DNA of 64,000 nucleotides from Engraulis encrasicolus. Its lineage: Eukaryota > Chordata > Actinopteri > Clupeiformes > Engraulidae. The notes under the pieces were generated by a model, which was not told the origin of the DNA, did not search any database, and saw only the letters and a list, made by a program, of their open reading frames with translations. Location: positions 28,711,076-28,775,075 of the forward strand of contig NC_085871.1 in NCBI RefSeq assembly GCF_034702125.1. The letters run 5' to 3'. This document shows, piece by piece, positions 1-59,037 of the stretch. Numbering within the stretch: position 1 is the stretch's first letter; each line of letters opens with the position of its first letter. Made by a program: the position numbers and the translations under genes.

Positions 1-317
1 GTGGGTGTGCATGCAAAGCAATTACTATTCTCCCCAAAAACCTTTATTTCTCCACAAGTAGTGGTCAATGATTGGGGAAAATGTATAATACAAAGGGCAC
101 AAACTAACCTGGTGTGACGGGAGCCTTACCACTCTAAAATGGGGGCATAACTTGTTTCACGGGCAGAGAAACAAACACGGGACGGGACATGGGTATCATA
201 AATGGCAGTTAAAGAATTTTCTGTGACCGACTTAAACCAGTTAATGACGCTCAGTAGGCGGTTAAGATATTTTTTTTTATTTTGCCATCCCTAATCTCTC
301 GCTCTCTCTTTTTTTTA

Positions 318-491
318 GTCTTTTTCAACTTTATTTGATAGGACAGTGTGAGAGGTGAACAGGAAGCGATTTGGGAGAGAGACGGGGAGGGCTCTGGAAA
401 GGACCCGGGCCGGGAATCGAACCCGGGTCAGCCGCATGGCACGCGCCACCCCTAATCTCAAGCCCATCTGCTTAACCATTAGGTCTCCCCA
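318..491 (-). mobile_element. tRNA-derived SINE
   Basis: In minus sense it has a tRNA-like head with B-box GGTTCGATTCCC and a tail ending TCCTATCAAATAAA. Member of the family seen whole at 31262-31440. Confidence 0.75.
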
Positions 492-906
492 ATAATACTC
501 TTTATAGTCCACATCACTATAAGCAGCACTATATATTTTTTTCCCACGAAGCAATGTGACTGACCACTTTAAGATAAGATAAGATGATACTTTCTGTTTG
601 CACAGAATTTTTCTTGCTTTACACTTCTCTACAATCCACATATGAGGACATTAAAAACGCACAATAAAAACATATAAAAACATAAGCCATTAAGGTGTGT
701 AGAGCAATACTGAATGAAGTACAGTATGTATTCAATGTAAAAGTGTGTGAGGACTATTTTGTTCTCCTCTGGTTGAACAGTGATCTAGAATGGGTGAGAG
801 TGTTTAGTGTGCTGTATTTGTGTCTCTGGCAGCTAGGCATTCTGAAACGTCTTCCAGAAGCTCATACTCCTGATTTAACACATGGGAAGGGTCCAGAGCC
901 TTCTTT

Positions 907-1138
907 CAGGTTCAAAAATGAGAATAAATTCTCTGACTAAGGCACTCCAAATTAAAATGTCGGTACACCCCTAACAAATGCACTACTCTGTTCTTTTGTG
1001 TTACTGCCCTGAAGAAGGCACTCATGCTGCTACGTGTGGGCTTTTTTTAAACATGTCCATGTAGGACTTGTCATATTAATAAAAAGATTTTAATTTGGAG
1101 TGCCTTAGTCAGAGAATTTATTCTCATTTTTGAACCTG
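907..1138. repeat. Perfect 52-bp inverted repeat, 128-bp spacer
   Basis: Arms 907-958 and 1087-1138 are exact reverse complements, starting CAGGTTCAAAAATGAG. The spacer contains GAAGAAGGCACTCATG, similar to a dispersed motif at 31553-31580. No gene. Confidence 0.85.
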
Positions 1139-1227
1139 GAAGTACTATACGTTGGACTAGAGAGCACACAGACCCAAGAAGCTGAATCTGGAGTACGCCA
1201 TACTCTACAAACTGAAAATGTTCTTGG

Positions 1228-1362
1228 GCTTTATTTGATAGCACAGTGAAGACATTGACAGGAAGCGAGTGGGGAGAGAGAGTTGTAATGGTCGGCAAAG
1301 GACCCGGGCCGGAATCGAATCCGCATCAGCCGTGTAGCAGACGAGTTACGGTAGGGCCATAA
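1228..1362 (-). mobile_element. tRNA-derived SINE, diverged
   Basis: Same family: GATTCGATTCCGGCC head remnant and a tail with CACTGTGCTATCAAATAAAG in minus sense. Confidence 0.65.
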
Positions 1363-1592
1363 GCAGGGGCGCTGCCAGAAATGTTGGGCCCCATGAAAGA
1401 TTCAAATTTTGGCCCCCCTTAAGGGCCCCTCTCAGTGCTTAGGCCCCCTTAAGGGCCCCCATCAGTGCTTGGGTCCTTAGAATCTGTACCAGTTTCCCCC
1501 CCCTAGCGGCCCCCATGGCCATAAGCCTTCTATTATGAAACCTACTGAGTCTGTTATGAACTAATCTGGCCTGACCAGGGCTCCAAACTCAC

Positions 1593-49151
<47,559 letters not shown>

Positions 49152-49500
49152 TTTGACCGTCAAAGAACTACGTCTGTATGCGCGAGATACCCATCGCAGA
49201 CGCTTCACTCTGACAGAACTGTCACTTTTGTGTGCTGAAGTACAAGCGCGCAAAATGCCTTGGTTCCCCTTTCGCAGCATGGCTTGACTTCCGCCTCCAT
49301 CGCTCCAATTAATATCGATATGCAGCCCAAACTTCTGGACGGCCTACAAGGACATGTTTTTGAGCTGAATACATCCATAACATATGCAGGAGCCAAACTG
49401 ACGTCGAAAATGACATTCCAAAGCGAAGTTCGAGGAGCGAGAACCCTAGGTGTGCGTGCGCGCACGCGCGCGAAATAAAACCCTATCACACGTGCAACTA
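49152..49500 (-). promoter_or_regulatory. Probable plxnc1 5' UTR and promoter region
   Basis: Sequence just upstream of the plexin start codon. It has no obvious TATA box, is richer in CpG than its surroundings, and ends in an alternating CG/TG tract (49451-49473). A 72-codon open frame runs antisense from 49260. I cannot fix the transcription start, and a 5' UTR intron is possible. Confidence 0.4.
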
Positions 49501-50598
49501 TTCTAAATCGTTGCTGGGATTTGCTCGATGCTTTCCCCTAGCCTTATGGTGCAAAAAGTGCCGTGCAACAGGTTTCAAATATGACACGCCCAGTGGGATG
49601 GTATTAAATATTTCTGGTTTTGTAAGATAAAGATGCATAAATATTTCAAAATAGGCTACACCTTCCGTTTTTTTTGTTGTTGTTTGTGATCTAGGTAAGA
49701 CACGCACTACCGTATGGAGATCCTAGTCTATATCCTATGCACGCAATAAAATACTGCTATACTACCACCCAGTGGCAAACAAGCAGTATGCCTATTTCTG
49801 TACATTTCAGATTGCTATTCTGACACCTTTCCAATGAGTTTCGAAAAATGGACATGATATTAGGCCTACTCTGTTTCTTAACTGTGTGGCATATACAGGT
49901 ATCAGTCTACATTTGAGATGGGGCTCAAATTATGGTATATTGGTCTTCCAAAAACTCTGCCCACAAGATGTTTCACACAAACCATTTTTGCAAGAAATAC
50001 TGTTCAAATATGTTCATGTAAATAATTAAATTGTTCATTCATCAAAATGTCATCTCAACGGGGGTCTACAGAGGATTAGGGAGTCCTTGGGCAGATGTTG
50101 AGACAAATAGGCTACAGCTTAGAGGGTGCATGCTCAGTTGCCATTGGGGGGCATTGGTCCATTTAATTTTGAATACTAATGGGGGGCATTGGCAGGCTGA
50201 TGAAGGTCAAGGCGGCATTTGTTCAAAAAAGTTTGAGAACCTGACTGCTCTAGCCGATTTACAAACGGTGTTATCAGAGGGTGGGCTTAACCTGCTACTG
50301 ATTGAAGCGTCAGCCAATCAGACCACTCTTATCTCTGCTCTGTCCTTGGGCAGGCAGCCATGGCCTAATCAGAGACACTGGGAAAGGCAGAGAAGAATCA
50401 AGCTTAAACTTATCCGGGGTCTACTTGATGTTCAGTGAACATCCCTTAGCGCTGTAGATGGCGGAAGCATACAAGTCGCCGCCAAATGCCACAGAAAGAG
50501 AACAAGAAGAAGGGCACAATGCTGAAGTTGATCACACTCCTTTGCATTGGGTAGGCAGTGTTTAGGCCTACCCTAAATCTTACGCTCTCTAGTAGACA

Positions 50599-50760
50599 AT
50601 GTTTGGCCTAATGGTTAGGGAGTCGGTCCTGGGATGAGACAGTTGCAGGTTGAAATACTGTATCAAGGCCCTGCGGCGGCCAATCTAGGGCACTCGTCTA
50701 CCATGTGGCCGACATACTATCCTGTCATCAATAAAGTCGACAAAGACCAAAAAAAAAGAA
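50599..50760 (+). mobile_element. tRNA-derived SINE, diverged
   Basis: Plus sense: GTTTGGCCTAATGGTTAGGG head and CATCAATAAAG tail with an A-rich end. It sits directly upstream of the C1q fragment. Confidence 0.6.
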
Positions 50761-50854
50761 ATACTAAAAGCTCTCTTTTGCCCACCTCTACAATTGGACA
50801 GGTGCATAGGATATTATCCCAATGAGGTTGTCATTCAAGTGCAAAAAAAGATCC

Positions 50855-51273
50855 TGCATTGTCCATTCCACCATCAAATTAATTTACAACAACAGCAAAG
50901 TCATTGCATACAGCAAGCAGAGGGACCAGCATGTCAAGCCATCCCTGGTGTTGGAGGCTGGCGATGTAGTTTTCGTAAAACTGTATCCCACTGCATGGGT
51001 GAGCAGTGGCGGCTCTAGATCAAGACTGCCAGGGTTGGCCCAGTGTGTTTTTAATTTATATAATATATATTTATATTTCATTAAAAAATAATATTGTCCA
51101 TTGACCACTGTTGTAAATTTTTACAGGGGCCACCCTGGACTTTGGCCCACCCTGGCCCCCCTTCTAGAACCGCCTACAGTATGTGGGTGAAAGACTATGG
51201 AAATTATCACACCACCTTCTCTGAACACCTGCTCTTCAAGATACATATAAAGACAAATATGATTACCCTCTGA
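50855..51273 (+). pseudogene. C1q-domain fragment interrupted by a short transposon
   Basis: The plus-strand frame gives CIVHSTIKLIYNNSKVIAYS, then a stretch ending LVLEAGDVVFVKLYPTAWV. After the insert (51003-51183) it resumes in the same frame with WVKDYGNYHTTFSEHLLFK to a TGA at 51271. This is the C-terminal half of a C1q/TNF-like domain (L-x-L-x-x-GD-x-V-x-V-x-L and T-F-S-x-x-L-L-F). The N-terminal half, signal peptide and collagen region are not seen upstream, where a SINE (50599-50760) sits. It is best read as a truncated gene remnant; a last exon of a gene with distant upstream exons is less likely. Confidence 0.75.
51003..51183. mobile_element. Short hAT-like MITE inside C1q fragment
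   Basis: About 180 bp with imperfect inverted ends (CAGTGGCGGCTCTAGA and, inverted at the right, TGTAGGCGGTTCTAGA). It is flanked by direct repeats TGGGTGA (50996-51002, 51184-51190). Removing it rejoins the C1q frame. Confidence 0.75.
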
Positions 51274-52804
51274 GAGATCCATGTTCTAATTTGAACTCTT
51301 TACCACCATAAACCATATCGTGTACCCAGTAAATGATTCAGTCTGTCCAGTCCATTTTGTCCTGATTTTGTACTTTATTTGATATTTGATTATTAACCAG
51401 TTGTTTTTTACTCATCTCTCCAGTGTCATGAATACATTTTGATTATTTAAAAATGCAAGAGTTTAACGCATTTATGTTGCTTTCTCACAAGCTGTAGGCC
51501 TTGTCTGTATAAAAGCTTTCTTGATTCAATGACTCATCGTGCCTCTTGCCTTTGGGTTCAACACAATGACAAGTGGAGACAGGCCCCCCTCTAGTGGTAG
51601 TGTTGATGTACTGCATCTTTTATGCGTATGATGGGCTACTGATGATGATCTCTCTGCACTCCTGTAGACAGGGACAGATTATGACTTGATAGGCCCCTGT
51701 GCCAGACAACAAGAAAGGCCCCAAGCCCCCTCCATGGAGTCAAGAGGTTCCAAAAGTTTTTGGGGGTTAGCAAAGATGTTAGAGGGCCTTTGGTGTTGGG
51801 GGTTCAGGATTTTTCCCCCTGAGAAATTTTGAAAATACAGTAGTTAAATGTGCAATTTTAACAATGAAAAAAAAGAACAATTACAGACCAATAATGAAGT
51901 GTTTTTGTAGCACAGAGGATTGGGGATTTAGGCCTATAGCCTACCACGAGGGAGCAATAATGCCTCCTCTGAGTCGTCATTGTTGGTGAGGAGGGGTAAT
52001 TTTAGACAGTATGCAATAATACCTGACAAATTAAAGCACGGTTCGGATAGAATGGGAAACAATTAATTGAATCTGGTTGAAAAAAGTTAGTTACAATGTC
52101 TCTTCAACACTCAAAGATCTAATGATTCACCAATGAACATGAAAAAATACCCTAAACAAGTCATCAAATCCATTCTTAAAGTTCAGTACACGATCAAATG
52201 TATCCTGTAGGACAAGTCAGACATCTTTCATTTTACTAGATTTCTCCAGGAGGATTTTTTTTGTCTAATTGCACTCCAAGCCTAGCCTGCCAAACTAGAC
52301 TAAATGTGAGATTAAATATTAATATTTAGTCTGGCCCGATCAATGAGACATTGGAAGATTGTTGATGGGAACAACCCGTTGTTTTTCAAAACATGACTGT
52401 GCCTAGCCTAACGCTCTGACTAAAACCCTGCCCACTTTGCATCCAAATATTCAAAACAAATGCAGCCAAAGATTCAAACCAGTTTCAGGGCCTGGGGCAT
52501 TTTTCAAGGCTAGACCCACTCGCAGGCAAAAATAATTTTGCTGACGGGTTGACGGGTGGGGCTAGTTTACTAGGCTACTCCAACCCAATATGTTACTTAA
52601 ATATGATATAGCCTATCAGTCTTTCCTTGGGTTAGAAAACGGGACACATTTGGACCCATAAGGCTTTGACATAAGATCAAGGAGGTGTAGTGAAGACCAT
52701 TTTCAGTCTAACCCCAATTTTGCAGAATAGTTACTGCACTTTAGAGGGCAGTATAGGGCCTAGCGTACATACAGGAACTTTACACAGCAGAACACATGCA
52801 TGCA
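51274..52804. other. Intergenic sequence, no gene
   Basis: No coding frame with recognisable similarity. It is AT-rich with a few GGCCCC blocks like those near 1380-1530, probably transposon fragments. Confidence 0.5.
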
Positions 52805-52882
52805 ACCATTACTGTGTTATACTCATCAATATTACAAACAATATATTATTTGTAATATTTATGAGTATAACACATTAATGGT
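52805..52882. repeat. Compact hairpin, 34-bp arms, 10-base loop
   Basis: Arms 52805-52838 and 52849-52882 match at 32 of 34 positions, loop CAATATATTA. It has the geometry of a pre-microRNA or a tiny MITE. It is AT-rich and lies between the C1q fragment and the dermatopontin-like genes. Confidence 0.7.
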
Positions 52883-53026
52883 TAGGGGACAAATTGTTTG
52901 TCTTAGGCCTACTTCATTTACAGTTGAACATTTTAAATATTTTGAATGCACTTGTATAACATACAGTATTATAGAAATAAAAAATGAAATGAGTGAGAAA
53001 GAACTTGTGCCGGAAATCCTGTTTAT

Positions 53027-53378
53027 TTAAAGGTGCAATCTGTAATATTTTTAGTAGTTTATTTCAAGAATTCATGCTCATTCACAAATGTTACCCTTTT
53101 CATGAATACTTACCAGTACTATCAAACTTAGTATTCATTTTGACAAGGAAAATTGCATTTTTCAGACATGAAAAGGGGATCTTCTCCATTGTAATAGACA
53201 TTTTTAGCTATAAGACTTACTGTACTTTGGTCATACAAGTAAATATTACACTTTATTATTTAGTAAAAAATCACGAAAAGATCAAATTTGGCAATAGGCA
53301 GCACAGTTGAGCAGTAGGCAATGAGCGGCATAGTTGCAATACCTACTCTGGCCACCATCATACACAGTGCACCTTTAA
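53027..53378 (-). mobile_element. TTAA-type MITE family, copy 5
   Basis: AAAGGTGCAATCTGTAAT at the left, CACAGTGCACCTTTAA at the right, with TTAA borders. Same orientation as copy 1. It lies just downstream of dermatopontin-like copy A. Confidence 0.82.
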
Positions 53379-53479
53379 AAACATTTGATTAACTGAGACG
53401 TTTGAAGACAAAAAGGAAAAAGAGGAAAACAAAAGAAGAAAAACAAAACCCATCTGAACAATAAGTACGTTTCAAAAAC

Positions 53480-53485
53480 TTTATT
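53480..53485 (-). terminator. Possible polyadenylation signal of copy A
   Basis: AATAAA in coding sense about 225 bases after the stop codon, close to where similarity between the two gene copies ends. Confidence 0.4.
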
Positions 53486-53709
53486 GATTCAAACAGTATT
53501 TTTACATGTTTTAATCAGTGGTGTAACCCAATTAAATAATTGAGCCATGTTCACATGACACATCAGGTTGAAAATTAATGAAGGCTAAAAAAAATCCACA
53601 TGAAGGAAACCCAGTACATTAAAGCATGGTATAAAAAGATGATGTGAAAGTCATGATAGAAACAGCACTTTCAAAAACATTTTCTTTCTCTCTTTCTCTG
53701 TCAAGCTCC

Positions 53710-55338
53710 TCAGTATTTTGCACAGTAGAGGAACCTGAAGCGGCGATCCCTGTAATGAGGTGAAGGACATAAGAAAGAACGTTTAAGTCAGAAAGGAGAC
53801 ATGCTCTTGACTGTAATGTCAACATAAGGATATAGCAAGCATATAAGGAGATTTACTGATTGTTTAGCATTCATCAGACATTTGTTATGCATTTGTATCA
53901 ATAGGCCTACCTGGTATCAGTTTTTGAATATGGTTTTATAGAAATATAAAATGTCATCAAGGAAGAGTATGGGACACTTACTGGGGAGAGTTGTGGTGGA
54001 TGGAGTAGACTCCGGCCAGGTAGTTGTAGTTGGGCACATACCAGTTGAAGTACTCCTCATAGTAGTTCACCCAGGGGGTCCAACGGCAGCTGTGGTGGTA
54101 ATGGCCAGGGGCTCTGCAACACCTGATGTAGAACCTGACACAATATGGAGAACAAATCATTAAGCCCATAAGAAGAATCACTCTAATGCTTATCCTGGTC
54201 TGAAGTATGCAGTCTTTTCAACTTTTTGATCACCCTCAGTTACTTTTCAGGAGCATGAAACACTAAGTGTACTCGTTGATTACAACTGAATTCCAGAAAT
54301 ACAAATGTGTTGAAAATCCTATGAAGTTGATATATTCACACACTGACAGTATATGCAGGTTACCTGCGGTCCTGGTAGGTGTTACTGTGATAGCTGGCTA
54401 CTCCAGACATGACGTAGTTGGAAGGGCAGGTGTAGGAGAGAACACCATTAAAGCTGTTCACATAACCACTGCCAGTGCACGTGGGGGTGGAGCTGAATGT
54501 GGATTTGCAGCTGAAGCTGAACCGACGATCTTCATAGGTATTACTATGGTAGCTGAAGTGGGAGAAAGGGAAAATAAAACACATTTCAGACAAACAATCG
54601 TAACTCACTGAAAATGCTCAACAGTAAAAGCTTAGCAAAGAGGCAGTTTGAACCTTAAACCACAATTTAAAAGCCTTGAAAGAGTTCATCACTGACCTGG
54701 AAATCCTAGAGATGGTTTGAGTGGATGGGCAGATAGCGTAGAAGTAACCGTTGAAGGAGTTTACATATCTCTTGGATCTCTTGGCCGATGATCCATCTGA
54801 AATCAAGACAGGCTGGCATTAGGACTTGAATTCCCTTTAAAATCCCATTTTAATGACATGTGTAATCCGAGAGGGTGGCCGACTTACCTGTGTCATTTGT
54901 CAGGGCAGGGACTTCCAGGTCATCCAGCGCTTCATTAGCAAAGCTTTTTGATTCCTCTGTTTAGAAAACCAGAAATACCTTAAGCATCACTTATAAAAAT
55001 GGATACATAAGTAATTCAATTCAGAATTGTGCCAGTATGAAGAACATAAGGTAGTTCTGACCATATGTGGGTCGTTTTGCCAAGTCTTCAATCATGCGCT
55101 CAACCTCTGCCAGGTCTCCCTCATCCTCTTCACCAGAGCTGGAGTCCACTGCCTTGCACATGATGCCTGAACAAAAGTAATATCAATGAAGTTTCAAAGC
55201 AATATTACTTTGTAAATTTGAATATAAAATGTGTTGGTTGATAACATAATCTTTTTAATGGACAACCAGACCAATGCTGGACTTACCTCCAACATAAAGG
55301 AGAAGCAGAAGAGAGCAGACTGTCTTCAGTGTCTTCAT
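53710..55338 (-). CDS. Secreted dermatopontin-family protein, copy A (7 exons)
   Basis: Predicted extracellular protein of the dermatopontin / hemagglutinin-amebocyte aggregation factor family. Exons: 55287-55338, 55062-55166, 54888-54956, 54697-54796, 54364-54552, 53982-54134, 53710-53749; they sum to 708 bases (235 residues plus stop) with frame kept throughout and GT-AG introns. Residues 1-18 are a signal peptide ([18 protein letters not shown]). An acidic, Ser-rich stretch (about 20-80) ends in the dibasic run AKRSKR, a likely processing site. Then follow two YVNSFNG...CPS modules, three DRRFxFxxC-type motifs ([26 protein letters not shown]) and a Tyr/Trp-rich segment, the dermatopontin signature. 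Human dermatopontin is 201 residues and lacks this acidic propeptide-like insert. Family assignment is firm; exact orthology is not. Confidence 0.9.
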
Positions 55339-55475
55339 GGTGAAGTCAGCAATACAGCTGCTGTTGCCAGAGGATGCTGTTGCCAGGTAATAGAGATGCT
55401 ACCAGCAGCTTTGCTGTCAAGTGACCCAAGTTGCAGCTTTGGGAGACTTCTGTCTGTGGAGTCCACAGGTGCTGC

Positions 55476-55482
55476 TTTTATA
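55476..55482 (-). promoter_or_regulatory. TATA box of copy A
   Basis: TATAAAA in coding sense about 140 bases upstream of the start codon, with the same sequence context in copy B. A CACGTG E-box lies about 32 bases further upstream (55514-55519). This suggests a transcription start near 55445. Confidence 0.6.
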
Positions 55483-57070
55483 CCTTAGAGTGTTGTATCT
55501 CGCGTGACTTGGCCACGTGTCAATCACTAAACCTGACAGCATGTCTGTCGTCATCAGAGGAACCTGTTGGTTGGGTGCATCATGGGTGGCTAGATTAGTC
55601 TGTTTTGGGAAATGGGTCCTAATTCACATGTAAAGAAATACAGTGCATCTGAATATGTTTTACTGGAAGGAATGCCACCATGCAGGGGAACTTACAGTAA
55701 ATGTGGAGCAGAGCTCTTCATGTGAAGCCTCCTGGCCCTCTGGCATCTAAAGGTTATTTATGGATTACTAGTCTCTGTCAGTGATGAATTAGGCTACTGT
55801 CCTCTCATCTTAGTTCAAATATGTAAAAATGTGCACTGTGCATGGACCATTAAAGATACATTTATGTGCAGTATTGCGAGGCTAATTTATGTAATTTAGT
55901 ATTTCACAAGTTCATGAAATATAGATGCCATAATAATAAGTTAATGATTCACTGTACTCTTCTATTAAAACATTTTAAAATTTGCACTGAACATGGACTA
56001 TTATAGATATGTTATTACATTACAGCATTGCATGGCTAAATTCAGGAACTGAGTAGGCTAATTTGTGAGTGTATGCAAAAGGATATCATTTGAAATAGGA
56101 CATCAACATGACTTCAAACTTTTCAAGTGAACCTCTATTATTGTTTGGGATTAACTCACTTGAACTTATCACAGTAAGATCTTGTGAAAAAGAGCTCAAA
56201 GCCCTGTCAAGGTCCCCCGAATACAGAATGGTTATGATGATGAACACACTGACCCCCTAGATCAGAAGAAAGCTTCCACTGGCCTACTGCTCTGTCTACG
56301 TCTACACTTGACTTGGCGTCAACTCCCTGCCTCTGTCCATGGTGCTGACATGTCCCTCATCACCCTTCAAATGTGTGTCAGTGGAACATGTACACCTGTC
56401 TTTAGTGCACGCCCTTTCTCAGCAGGAATTACTGTCACCATTCCACAAGCAGTAGTAAATCATAACAGGGACAGGAATACAGTAGATAAAATGAAAGTTA
56501 TTCACGTGCAGAAGACAGCACCATTCAACAGATTCCTCCCATGCAGGGCCCATACCTGACTAGACCAGTTGATCAGGTTCAAAGCCTTTGTCAGCTGAGT
56601 GATTGACAGCTGCAACAATCAATAAAGGTTGTCCTGTATTTTTGTGGGAGGCCACATTCCTGAATTTCTAATGTGTTACGGGAAAGGAGACGAAATACCG
56701 TTGACAGAGAAGTATATTTTTCTTGACAGTGTGTGCGATGTGTGTGTGTGTGCTTGTATCTGTGTGCATGCATCTTTCACTGCCAACACATTTCTAGTTC
56801 CTGTAAGAAGCCAGACCCTGTTTGGCAACATCTTTGTTGAGCACGAGACCTTGATTGGCAGCTTCCACTGACAAGCTATGTAGGCCACAAGTGTTCAAGT
56901 TATTTTACATGTGTTTACTGTAACTGATACTCATATCTCAAAGAAAAATTCCTCACACTTAACCGTTCCAGAAATAGAATGCAGATGTAAACAATCAATG
57001 TGGCCTTAAGCAATCTGGTGCCTTTGCATTATATATTGCGGGGGTTCCCAACCTTTGTGGATCTGAGGGC

Positions 57071-57940
57071 TGCCCTTTGAACCAAGTGCCACTTGTGTGC
57101 TCAAAATCCCCTACTGATGTCTTCACACCCTTTTCAAACCACACTATGATTTGATGATTGTTTGCTTTTCGTTATTAATGTTTGTTATTGAAGTAGCATG
57201 ACCTAAATGCTGTATGTATGCTTAGTGGGGATGGATTGCATATATTCTCGATCTAGAGGTGCTAGTGTGCTTAGTCCAAGGCTGTGAACCACATATAACA
57301 GATTAAACACAGTTACACTTTTTACAAGTGCTTACAGATGATGGCACCACACTGGTACTACTACTGTAGTTAAGTACATGCTGCATTTATTTGAGAACCA
57401 CCAGTCCACTAGTCCAGGGCTTAGCTTTTCTGTGTGGAGTGCAATGTAGTGTTACGACCAGGGCAGGAATTTTGTGAGGGCCATGAGGGCCATGGCCATC
57501 GTGCCCTCCCACCTTGGCCTTGTGCCCTTGAAAAAAATATATGCCATAAGGCCACAATGGCCTTGATGCCCTCTCTGACACCTAATGGATTAAAATGCAT
57601 TAAAATGCACGAAATTGCATCTAAGAAACACATTTTCTTTTTTGTTTTAATATATATTTTTTTTTATACACAGAAAAAAGCACATATTGACAAACATTTA
57701 TCAGAGTCCTTGAAATGGTGTTACATTACAGTGCATAGGAGGCATTCAGGTCTTGCAATACAGGAATCAGTCAGGCAGGGTGGGGCTTAATTAATGAGGG
57801 TAATTGGCTGTACCTGGGATCTGGTGGGTATTCAGTCCTCACTAGTCATGAGTAAGGAACAGGCATAAACGGGCCTTTGCGCACGTCGCGTCGGAAGACT
57901 GAGGGGTCTGGAGCTCGCCAACTGTGGGGGGGGTGCCTAC
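57071..57940. other. Spacer between duplicated units
   Basis: Not matched in the visible part of unit B. Contains a repeated GAGGGCCATGAGGGCCATGG block (57477 onward), probably from a MITE. No gene seen. Confidence 0.45.
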
Positions 57941-58209
57941 CAGGGCTTGACATTGGCACCTGCCAACCAGCCAAATGCTGGTAAAACTTGCCTGTGGCTG
58001 CTAAAAAATGTCAATCTCACTATTAGCAACTTTGACAGGTAACTTATTCTTTGGTGTGACAAATCACAGTAATTGCATCAATTGTTTGTATTTACATACA
58101 AGATTATACAAACAAAAGACAATGACAATAAAATATTGTCTAAATGGCTGACACGGGAAAATCACTAGCCACATTGGCCGGTAAGTAGAGAAGTGAATGT
58201 CAAGCCCTG
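57941..58209. mobile_element. 269-bp hAT-type MITE
   Basis: Ends CAGGGCTTGACATTGGC and, inverted, CAGGGCTTGACATTCAC, flanked by similar 8-mers GTGCCTAC and GTGCCCCT. It lies between the two duplicated units. Confidence 0.75.
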
Positions 58210-59037
58210 GTGCCCCTCCCCACGGTCGGGAGACCTCTGACGGTCCCTCTGCCTGTTACGGGGAGGAGGCTATTTGAACCACGTCTTGGTGCGTCTTTCC
58301 GCCGCCGGGCTGGGGGCCCTCTTTGGGATCTGCACTCGTGGAGGGCTTGGACCATTATGGGGACACCGGCGCTGAGTAAGGGGCTCGGCGTTGGTAATTT
58401 GAGACAGGTCGGCGTATGTCACTTGACGGAAAGGGACCTAGCCTTGAATGCTGGCTGCAACTTTGCACCTCAAATTGTTGTTGGATAGCCTCTGAGGCAG
58501 TTCACTTCGAACTTTCTTCTGTTGTGCGCGCTATAAGATGAAACTCTGATCTGCCCTACAACAGAACCATATATTTTCTGATTGGCTGAATTGCATGTTA
58601 ACTGGGTAACTGGTCTGAACACACCTGGGGACACCTGCTGTCGGTGGTACTGAAACCCTTCATTTTCAAAACTATTATTGGAATAATGATAAAAATCATA
58701 TACATATTTTTCCATGTGTAGATTGTCTCTTGCGTGTTGTTTATTCAAAAAGAGTGAAGACACAAGCAGTCAATCTTACCAAATGTTTAGAGAAATGTAT
58801 TGAAGAAAAACTTATTTTCAATATTCTTTTCATGCAGAGTGACACCCATGGTATGAAAATTGGGTAGGACTGACAAATAATGAAGACTAAAATTCCTACA
58901 ATGGAGAAACACTAAATAATAAAAAGGACATGCAAAAGACAGAGAACACACTAGGTTATCATGAGTCAGGACACAAACGCTTCATTTAGAAACATTGTTT
59001 TCATGTGACAGTGTTGTACTTCTTTCTGTCAAGGTCC

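Larger units (their letters stand above)
53465..57070. repeat. Tandem segmental duplication, unit A
   Basis: Contains gene copy A plus about 1.6 kb of upstream flank. It matches 58790-64000 in the same order: coding exons, intron blocks, TATA box, the stretch with TTTGGGATTAACT near 56145, the CA/TG run near 56740, and the final GGGGGTTCCCAACCTTTGTG near 57040. Exons are almost identical; introns and flanks carry more changes. No other gene was seen in 55500-57070. Confidence 0.85.

Noticed and set aside
53951..54163. Plus-strand 70-codon frame, nearly identical at 59237-59449
   Set aside because: It is antisense to exon 6 of both dermatopontin-like copies; its conservation is explained by that exon.
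56308..56559. 83-codon plus-strand frame upstream of copy A
   Set aside because: The matching region of unit B (about 63100-63300) does not keep the frame, so duplication and not coding explains the similarity.
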